From a bacterium (GTDB taxonomy: Bacteria > Zixibacteria > MSB-5A5 > GN15 > FEB-12), in contig DAOVOW010000191.1 of NCBI GenBank assembly GCA_030629485.1, positions 1-5,002 of the forward strand: DNA of 5,002 nt, in the 5' to 3' direction. The translations under genes and the position numbers were made by a program. The notes beneath the pieces are model-generated. The model did not search any database. It was not told the DNA's origin and saw only the letters and a program-made list of their open reading frames with translations. Positions 1-4,748 of the stretch are shown in pieces (positions within the stretch are counted from its first letter, which is position 1; every line of letters starts with the position of its first letter).

Positions 1-1
1 A

Positions 2-187
2 AAGGGTTTGCCCCCTACCCCGATCAACTCGCCCGGCTTGGCCTCGATAAAGGCGGCGCTGTCACCTCGGGAGACCGAGTACTTGTATTTTGTGGCTGAC
101 AATAAAGGCGGTCATCGTTTCTCACGCACCAACGCCGAGCACAATCGCGCTCGACGGGAAATTCAGGCCGCCCGGAAGGATAATTGA
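2..187 (+). CDS. mltG: Endolytic murein transglycosylase MltG (YceG family), C-terminal fragment
   Basis: The reading frame is open from the left edge and ends at TGA 185-187, giving the last 61 residues of a protein that starts outside the window. The residues GLPPTPINSPGLASIKAAL, followed about 10 residues later by EYLYFVADNKGGHRFS and then TNAEHN, match the C-terminal end of MltG/YceG as I know it. In that family this is the conserved Gly-Leu-Pro-Pro segment and the final 'YFVA-GGH-FS-T-EHN' motif. MltG is an inner-membrane lytic transglycosylase that cleaves nascent peptidoglycan strands and is thought to limit glycan chain length. The catalytic Glu and membrane anchor lie in the missing part. 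The gene converges with the GAF-protein gene, with 7 bp between the stop codons. Confidence 0.9.
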   Translation, partial: KGLPPTPINSPGLASIKAALSPRETEYLYFVADNKGGHRFSRTNAEHNRARREIQAARKDN

Positions 188-194
188 GCGTTAC

Positions 195-731
195 CTACTG
201 ATGGTAAACCAGTTTTTCGATTATTGACCCCAACCGATTGCAGATATCATCCAGCGCCCCTTCTTCGAAGGTGACAAACGCCATCGGCTTACGCGAACTG
301 TAACCAAGTAATCCCAGCACCCGGCCATCGCTCTTGAGCGGTTGCAATACGAATGAGCGGGAATCATCGTCAAGCAGCAATTTGCGTTCAAAGAAATTGC
401 CGCTGAACGATTCGCAGAAGTCCTCGGTGTAAATATGGCCTTGCTCGGCCACTTTCTCGAAGAGTGAGGCGTCCACGGGAAGATTCAGCCGCAACCCATC
501 GCGGGCTATACCGCGATGCCAGGTTGACACCGCCGCCAACTGGCGAGCCTCGTCGTTCCGAAGCACCAGGACCCCCTTGTCGATATCGTACTCCTTGCGA
601 AGTCGGTCGGTGAGGGCGTGGAAGACTTCCGAGAGCGGCGTGTCTTGTTTCGTTCTCGCCCCCCCACGGGAATCCGTACCGGCGGTTACACCGGTGGCAG
701 CCGTCCAGTGGTTGTCGTTGTTGTCTATCAT
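195..731 (-). CDS. Small GAF-domain protein, last gene of the minus-strand operon
   Basis: This 178-residue protein is mostly one GAF-like sensor domain, about residues 35-175. It shows an N-terminal helix (LSEVFHALTDRLRKEYDIDK), a strand VLVLRND, a middle region with LPVDASLFEKVAEQG and YTEDFCE, and a C-terminal DSRSFVLQPLKSDGRVLGLL core strand pair followed by a helix. GAF domains bind small ligands or mediate dimer contacts; no ligand can be named here. There is no signal peptide or membrane segment, so it is probably cytosolic. The frame is open back to 809, but that would overlap the preceding gene by 58 bp. ATG 729-731 starts 20 bp after the preceding stop codon and is preferred; its Shine-Dalgarno match (GAG, 7 nt upstream) is weak. 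No output domain is present, so it may act on the regulator or kinase-like protein in trans. Residues 1-33 look disordered. Confidence 0.75.
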   Translation of the reverse strand: MIDNNDNHWTAATGVTAGTDSRGGARTKQDTPLSEVFHALTDRLRKEYDIDKGVLVLRNDEARQLAAVSTWHRGIARDGLRLNLPVDASLFEKVAEQGHIYTEDFCESFSGNFFERKLLLDDDSRSFVLQPLKSDGRVLGLLGYSSRKPMAFVTFEEGALDDICNRLGSIIEKLVYHQ

Positions 732-751
732 AATGTTGCTCGTTTGGTACT

Positions 752-2155
752 TTATGCCTCGATTTCGGACGGCTCTTTGGTGAGCCGGTACTTCTTGACC
801 TTGCGCCACAAAGTTGTTCGCCCGATGCCCAACTCCTGGGCGGTTTGGGTGAAGTTCCAGTTGTTATCTTCCAGAGCGCGGGCGATTATGGATCGCTGGG
901 TATCGTCCAGCCGACCGCTGGGTCGCCGCGTGTGCAGCATACGATGCTCACGCCGGACTACCACGTCCGGACCACCATGCCCGAAGAAACTGATGTCCTG
1001 TGTGTGGAGCATGTTATCCCGGCACAGTGTGGCCGCCCGTCGCAGGCAGTTATCCAGTTCACGGACATTGCCCGGCCAACGGTAGGCCAGCAGCTTTTCG
1101 ATGGCGCCTGGGCTTATGGTTACAAGTTCACGACCCGATTCCTCTTGCCATCGGCGCAGAAGGTAATCGATGAGAAGTTCAATGTCCTCCGGGCGCTCCG
1201 AGAGAGGTGGCAGGTGGAGTTTCATCTCGCTGATAAGACGGTAGAGTTCGGGGTCATATCTTCCGTCGGCGAACATTGGTGTCAGGTCCTGACTGGTCGC
1301 AGCCATCACGCGCATTTCTATCTTGCGTTTGATCTGTGTGGCGCCCGTGATGATGGTGGGATCTCTCAAGAACTGCGCCAGCTTCTTCTGAACCGAAATC
1401 GGCGCCCGGTCGACATTATCAAAAAACAGCGTGCCGCCGTCAGCCTTCTCCAACAGACTCTCGATGGAGCCATCACTGGTTGATCGTTCTTCATCGTGGC
1501 CGAACAAAACGCGAGCTACTGATTCTTCAGGTATGGCCGAGAAATCGACCGCCACGAAGGCTCCCGTACGGCGCCGCGAATGATGATGCATAACCCGGGC
1601 CAGCAACTCTTTGCCACTGCCCGACGAACCGGAGATCAGCACCGATATGTCGGTGGGCGCCAACTTGCGAGCAGTCTCTTTCAATTTGATCATCGACTCC
1701 GACAACCCGACCAGGTTGTCGAAACCATTGGCCATCGCTACCGTTTGACGCAACACCACCAATTCGTTTTTCATCTGTATGAGTTTCAGGGCGCGGCGGA
1801 CGGCGGCTATGGTAGCAGCCGGGGTGGTCGGAGCCACCAGATAATCGGTCGCACCGGCCTCAAGCGCGGCCGCACCCAAATCAACGTTGGCCGGAGTCGT
1901 AACTACGATAACGCCGGTTTTCGGAAATCGGCGCTGGACCCTGGGGAGGTAATCTGCGACCGGCATCCCGTCGACGTTGTCCGGCACTATGAGCAACTCG
2001 AAACCTTCCTCCAATCGGGACAGCGCCTCGTTACCGCTTTGCACGTGTTCGACCGGCATATTCTCCTCGGTCAGAGCGGTCACCTGGAGACCATCGACGA
2101 TAGCCGGATTGTCAACGATCAGGATTCTGTTTTGACAGATCGGTGGCGGTGTCAT
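752..2155 (-). CDS. NtrC-type regulator (receiver-AAA+-Fis) with degenerate receiver and ATPase motifs
   Basis: This 467-residue protein has the architecture of a bacterial enhancer-binding protein: receiver (about 1-122), AAA+ domain (about 146-375) and Fis-type helix-turn-helix (about 417-458, with GIGRTTLWRKVKKY). Key residues are altered. In the receiver, the acidic pair is Asp15-Asn16, the phospho-acceptor position is Pro58 (Asp59 follows) and the conserved Lys is Ala108. Walker A is GSSGSGKE (176-183), still with its Lys. The GAFTGA loop after LFGH is replaced by ERSTSD (223-228). Walker B reads LFFDN, with Asn247 in place of the catalytic Glu, and the switch Asn is Asp204. The sensor II helix PGNVRELDN (361-369) is normal. 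I infer a DNA-binding regulator that probably does not activate sigma54 polymerase. The frame is intact over its full length, so it does not look like a decaying pseudogene. The start is ATG 2155, with GGAAG 4 nt upstream, overlapping the kinase-like gene's stop (ATGA). Confidence 0.88.
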   Translation of the reverse strand: MTPPPICQNRILIVDNPAIVDGLQVTALTEENMPVEHVQSGNEALSRLEEGFELLIVPDNVDGMPVADYLPRVQRRFPKTGVIVVTTPANVDLGAAALEAGATDYLVAPTTPAATIAAVRRALKLIQMKNELVVLRQTVAMANGFDNLVGLSESMIKLKETARKLAPTDISVLISGSSGSGKELLARVMHHHSRRRTGAFVAVDFSAIPEESVARVLFGHDEERSTSDGSIESLLEKADGGTLFFDNVDRAPISVQKKLAQFLRDPTIITGATQIKRKIEMRVMAATSQDLTPMFADGRYDPELYRLISEMKLHLPPLSERPEDIELLIDYLLRRWQEESGRELVTISPGAIEKLLAYRWPGNVRELDNCLRRAATLCRDNMLHTQDISFFGHGGPDVVVRREHRMLHTRRPSGRLDDTQRSIIARALEDNNWNFTQTAQELGIGRTTLWRKVKKYRLTKEPSEIEA

Positions 2156-3561
2156 ATATCTTCCGTGGTTCGGTCTACGTTGAGGAGGATTTCGGTTCGA
2201 ATCCGGTGGTTTGAAATGAAGCTACTGTTGAATTCATGATAACCCAGTCGGATCGCCAACCGACGCGCGTAATCAAGCATGAGATCGACGTCATCGCCGA
2301 TAGCCGCGGCATCCGACATCTCCGTCTCAAAACGAACCACGACGCCGGTGGTGGAACCATCCGGCTCGATAGTCACAACCGTTGGCTGCTGTAAGTTCGG
2401 ATCACCCTGATGTCCTCTCAGCACCGCCTCGGTCAGCAGGGCGAAGGACGGGCGTGAGGCGCGGGGAGCAGAGTTGGGACAGTTGTTCTGGATTTCGATG
2501 TTGCAGGGCTGGCCCAGGATCGAACTCACCTTGTCGGCGGCCAACTCAAGCTGAGTGACCATACTGCCGGATCTGGTTGCAGTGGATACCCCCTCAACAA
2601 GCAACAACTGCTTGTTTACCAGGTCATCCAGATAGCGCCCTTCGCCGGCAATCATCCGTGACAGCCTGGAGACTTCCTCGGGCCCTAAGTCTGATCGGTC
2701 TGTCTGTAACAATTTGGCCGCCATGATAATACTCGATAATTTCTGCCGGGCCGGGTGAAGCAAAAAGTCGGCATAGAAGCGGTGGTCATCACGGTTCGTT
2801 ATGGTCGTTTCGTCCAGGGTGATTATCGTTAACTCAGGTGTGGCAGAGGCCATGTGTCGCATGGTCATGCGCCGACCGGCCGGCAGTCGACCCAAATAGT
2901 TGCGTATCCGCTCGAACGGATGCCCGATAGTGGCCGTCTGATCCAGCTTCGTCAGTTCAACTGCCGCAGCGTTGCACATCAGCACCCGCTCCGTACTTCG
3001 GTCGAGGATCAACGTGGGCACCGGCTCGTCGAGCAGCTTCGACAAGCGCGATGTCAATTCGGTACTGTTCGTGAACACTTGGCGTAACTGCTCCACGGTA
3101 TCGCTGAATCGATTGTCCGGATCTCTTTCCAGCGGGTCGGGTTCCGGGCCGAACCAGCCGAACAGAAACGGTTCCAGCTGACCGGGGTTGAGCACGGCCG
3201 TCTGGATCTTGTAAGCATGCCCGTGGTCCCCTTTGTCGACACAGTATCGATGTGAAAACAGGGCAACCGTATCCTGGCTGGGGGTTGCGGCAACATACTC
3301 CCGTGGAAACGGGGTTCCATCCACAGGGTGTAGCACGCGGTCACCGCGAACCAGAAAAACCTTTTGGGCAGACGGTGCGAGCCGGTCCAACTGTGACCGA
3401 TCATGCTCAGTCAAATACCCCCTGAGTTGCAAGCCCAGAATCAGCGAGGGCAGACTGTCAAGCTTTTCACTATCATCCGTCGAACTATTTCGTCGCTTGG
3501 ACCAACAGCGGTCGATCTTCGACCGCATCACTGCTTCATCTTGAAACTGCTGCATTGCCAT
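2152..3561 (-). CDS. PAS-containing histidine-kinase-like protein with degenerate ATPase domain
   Basis: This 469-residue protein is the first gene of the operon. Residues 1-150 form an N-terminal region I do not recognise. A helical linker (about 152-178) leads to a PAS-like domain (about 178-250, starting VPTLILD, with CNAAAVELTKL and GHPFERI). A two-helix segment resembling a dimerisation/phosphoacceptor domain follows (about 258-325): HPARQKLSSI aligns with the kinase H-box pattern HELRTPLxxI and places His269 on the phosphorylated His. The C-terminal 335-469 occupies the place of the ATP-binding domain, but the N-box Asn is apparently Glu378 (LLTEAV) and no DxGxG or GxGxG box is visible around SDAAAIGDD or later. 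No membrane segment is seen, so it is probably cytosolic. I infer a sensor or scaffold partner of the downstream regulator rather than an ordinary kinase. The start ATG 3559-3561 has AAGG 4 nt upstream; ATG 3553-3555 (spacing 10) is a good alternative. Confidence 0.75.
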   Translation of the reverse strand: MAMQQFQDEAVMRSKIDRCWSKRRNSSTDDSEKLDSLPSLILGLQLRGYLTEHDRSQLDRLAPSAQKVFLVRGDRVLHPVDGTPFPREYVAATPSQDTVALFSHRYCVDKGDHGHAYKIQTAVLNPGQLEPFLFGWFGPEPDPLERDPDNRFSDTVEQLRQVFTNSTELTSRLSKLLDEPVPTLILDRSTERVLMCNAAAVELTKLDQTATIGHPFERIRNYLGRLPAGRRMTMRHMASATPELTIITLDETTITNRDDHRFYADFLLHPARQKLSSIIMAAKLLQTDRSDLGPEEVSRLSRMIAGEGRYLDDLVNKQLLLVEGVSTATRSGSMVTQLELAADKVSSILGQPCNIEIQNNCPNSAPRASRPSFALLTEAVLRGHQGDPNLQQPTVVTIEPDGSTTGVVVRFETEMSDAAAIGDDVDLMLDYARRLAIRLGYHEFNSSFISNHRIRTEILLNVDRTTEDI

Positions 3562-3605
3562 ATCGCCTTGGTTGTTTCATTTTGAGACATCTATTAAATG
3601 TATCG

Positions 3606-3620
3606 GATCGATTCTCGATC
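3606..3620. repeat. Inverted repeat GATCGA-TTC-TCGATC
   Basis: Perfect 6-bp arms are separated by 3 bp, at 3606-3611 and 3615-3620. It lies 45-59 bp upstream of the operon's first ATG and ends 1 bp before a second inverted repeat of the same geometry. It could be an operator for the operon's own Fis-type regulator. Confidence 0.5.
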
Positions 3621-3621
3621 T

Positions 3622-3636
3622 CTTTAGAGGCTAAAG
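3622..3636. repeat. Inverted repeat CTTTAG-AGG-CTAAAG
   Basis: Perfect 6-bp arms are separated by 3 bp, at 3622-3627 and 3631-3636. The arm sequence differs from the neighbouring repeat but the 6-3-6 layout is the same, and the two centres are 16 bp apart. It may be a second operator, or a short hairpin formed by chance. Confidence 0.45.
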
Positions 3637-3677
3637 TTATGGGCTGCTCCCTGTAGATTGCCGGACTTCTGCTGAGC

Positions 3678-3775
3678 GTCGTACTCGGTACCCCACCTAA
3701 AGCGGAGCGACAGGTGGGCTTTACAAATGAAGAACCCACCCGACGCTGAAGCTCTGGGTGGGGTACCGGTGTGAC
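3678..3775. repeat. MITE/REP-like palindromic element with perfect 12-bp inverted ends
   Basis: CGGTACCCCACC (3686-3697) and GGTGGGGTACCG (3757-3768) are perfect inverted repeats. With a 1-nt gap and a few mismatches the pairing extends to GTC 3678 and GAC 3775. Inside are GGTGGG (3713-3718) and CCCACC (3735-3740), so the unit can fold as two hairpins (3692-3718 and 3735-3762) or as nested long arms. There is no room for a transposase. I recall similar CCCACC/GGTGGG intergenic units in uncultured bacterial genomes, but could not check copies here. Confidence 0.65.
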
Positions 3776-3778
3776 TTC

Positions 3779-3821
3779 GTCATTGCGAGGAGTCCGCCGC
3801 AGCGGACGACGCGGCAATCTC
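3779..3821. repeat. Stem-loop repeat of the CATTGCGAGGAG...GCAATCTC type
   Basis: The outer arms ATTGC (3782-3786) and GCAAT (3814-3818) enclose an inner perfect stem GTCCGC (3792-3797) / GCGGAC (3802-3807) with a 4-nt loop CGCA. The start CATTGCGAGGAG and end GCAATCTC match a dispersed intergenic repeat type that I recall from many bacterial genomes. It follows the previous palindromic element almost directly, which suggests a hotspot where such units accumulate. Confidence 0.55.
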
Positions 3822-3874
3822 AATTCGTCGGGCGATTTGTTGGCCAATTCGGAGAATGAGGTTGCAGGTCTGCG

Positions 3875-3896
3875 GTTGACCGGTGCACCGGCCAAC
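3875..3896. promoter_or_regulatory. 22-bp near-perfect palindrome, candidate operator of the sirtuin gene
   Basis: The core CCGGTGCACCGG (3880-3891) is a perfect 12-bp palindrome. After one mismatched pair (A3879/C3892) it is extended by GTTG (3875-3878) and CAAC (3893-3896), so 10 of 11 pairs match. Its right edge GCCAAC (3891-3896) also pairs with GTTGGC at 3903-3908 with a 6-nt loop, next to a -35-like box. It lies 43-64 bp before the sirtuin ATG. Confidence 0.4.
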
Positions 3897-3903
3897 ATTA
3901 TCG

Positions 3904-3932
3904 TTGGCAATCAGGTCGGGCGGACGTATCTT
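3904..3932 (+). promoter_or_regulatory. Candidate sigma70-type promoter for a leaderless sirtuin mRNA
   Basis: TTGGCA (3904-3909, 5 of 6 to TTGACA) and TATCTT (3927-3932, 4 of 6 to TATAAT) are separated by 17 bp. Seven bases after the -10 box is A3939, the first base of the sirtuin start codon. No good Shine-Dalgarno sequence precedes that ATG, which agrees with leaderless translation. Two weakly constrained hexamers can arise by chance. Confidence 0.35.
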
Positions 3933-3938
3933 GCCGCT

Positions 3939-4688
3939 ATGACAGATGAACTGGTTGAAATCATGCTCAATTGTCGTCGCTGCGCGGTCCTGACCGGAGC
4001 GGGAATATCAGCCGAATCAGGTGTACCCACTTTCCGAGGCAAACAGGGATTGTGGAAGGAGTTCAAGCCCGAGGAGTTGGCTACCATGAGCGCTTTCATG
4101 GCCAATCCAAACCTGGTGTGGCAGTGGTACAACTGGCGTCGGGAGTTAATGGGCAAGGTCGAGCCGAACCCAGGCCACCAGGCGCTGGCGGAACTGGAAG
4201 ATATGTTCACTGAGTTCACGCTGATCACCCAGAATATCGACGGGCTGCACCGCCACGCGGGTTCGAAAAACATTCTCGAACTGCACGGCAACATTCACCG
4301 CAACAAGTGCGCCGACTGCAACCGACAGGTGGCGGCACAAACCGAGATAGACCCCGACAATATCCCCACCTGCGAACAGTGCGGCGGCCGGATTCGACCC
4401 GACGTGGTCTGGTTCGGCGAGATGCTCGATACTGATATCATCTCAACCGCCTTTCGCGTCTCGGAGGAGTCGGATGTTTTTTTGTCGATCGGGACTTCAG
4501 CGATTGTCCATCCTGCCGCTTCGTTGCCGATGATGGCCAAGCGCAGTGGCGCCACCCTGATTGAGATTAATCCGGAACGGACACCCTTGACCGAGTTGGC
4601 TGACTTCTATGTAAGCGCCAAGTCGGGGGAGTTCCTTCCCCCTCTGGTGAAGCAACTCCGCGCTCGACGGACCGATCCGAAGGCGTGA
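3939..4688 (+). CDS. cobB: NAD-dependent protein deacylase, class III sirtuin (CobB/SIRT5 type)
   Basis: This 249-residue sirtuin removes acyl groups from protein lysines using NAD+, giving nicotinamide and O-acyl-ADP-ribose, in the cytosol. Visible motifs are the NAD-binding GAGISAESGVPTFRG (20-34), TQNIDGLHRHAG (97-108) and ELHGN with catalytic His116, a zinc site Cys124/Cys127/Cys145/Cys148, and GTSAIVHPAA (185-194). The acyl-pocket residues of class III sirtuins are all present: Ala48 in the LAT segment, Tyr64 and Arg67 in YNWRR. In SIRT5 and E. coli CobB these accommodate succinyl, malonyl or glutaryl lysine, so desuccinylase-type activity is likely besides deacetylation. The frame stays open upstream to GTG 3771, but that part translates intergenic repeats. 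ATG 3939 gives the usual family length and N-terminus. Ribosome-site support is poor. A TPR lipoprotein gene follows after 60 bp on the same strand. Confidence 0.92.
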   Translation: MTDELVEIMLNCRRCAVLTGAGISAESGVPTFRGKQGLWKEFKPEELATMSAFMANPNLVWQWYNWRRELMGKVEPNPGHQALAELEDMFTEFTLITQNIDGLHRHAGSKNILELHGNIHRNKCADCNRQVAAQTEIDPDNIPTCEQCGGRIRPDVVWFGEMLDTDIISTAFRVSEESDVFLSIGTSAIVHPAASLPMMAKRSGATLIEINPERTPLTELADFYVSAKSGEFLPPLVKQLRARRTDPKA

Positions 4689-4748
4689 AACCGGTGGTGG
4701 GAAGCGGAGTATAAGGACCGAAGCGACATAAGGATGGGTTGACACACG

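Larger units (their letters stand above)
3593..3636 (-). promoter_or_regulatory. Candidate promoter and operator region of the minus-strand operon
   Basis: Read on the minus strand, TTTAAT (plus positions 3593-3598) resembles a -10 box and would give a leader of roughly 25 nt before ATG 3561, including the AAGG ribosome site. No good -35 hexamer lies 16-18 bp upstream. That space is occupied by the first of two inverted repeats, which would suit an activator- or repressor-controlled promoter. No sigma54-type GG-N10-GC site with the usual context was seen. Confidence 0.25.
3562..3938. other. Divergent intergenic region between the minus-strand operon and the sirtuin gene
   Basis: This 377-bp stretch has no credible gene. 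From left to right it holds the leader and presumed promoter of the operon with two short inverted repeats (3606-3636), a plain AT-richer spacer (3637-3677), a MITE/REP-like palindromic element (3678-3775), a second stem-loop repeat (about 3779-3821), and a cluster of palindromes plus a promoter-like pair before the sirtuin ATG (3839-3932). Reading frames crossing it on both strands are translations of the repeats. Confidence 0.8.

Noticed and set aside
197..218. Rho-independent terminator for mltG (CTG...CAG followed by TTTTT)
   Set aside because: The arms pair over only three or four bases with a very small loop and mismatches; too weak despite the T-run.
732..809. Longer GAF protein start at 809
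   Set aside because: It would overlap the regulator's C-terminus by 58 bp and add 26 residues unlike a GAF N-terminus; ATG 731 lies just after the regulator's stop.
845..1483. Long plus-strand open frame opposite the AAA+ regulator
   Set aside because: It is antisense to well-matched AAA+ codons and its translation has no recognisable domain; it is a shadow frame of a GC-rich gene.
752..2155. Pseudogene interpretation of the AAA+ regulator
   Set aside because: The frame is uninterrupted over 467 codons, the Fis domain and sensor II helix are well kept, and it is translationally coupled to its partner, so loss of motifs looks like functional divergence.
1580..2239. Long plus-strand open frame opposite the receiver and Walker A region
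   Set aside because: The minus-strand translation carries clear family motifs here, while this frame shows none and runs across the kinase/regulator boundary.
3536..3910. Minus-strand open frame of 124 codons across the intergenic region
   Set aside because: It translates the palindromic repeats and the operon leader, and overlaps the kinase-like gene start; no domain or plausible ribosome site.
3771..3938. N-terminal extension of the sirtuin from GTG 3771
   Set aside because: The extra 56 residues come from the repeat element and promoter region and exceed the family's usual N-terminus; ATG 3939 fits better.
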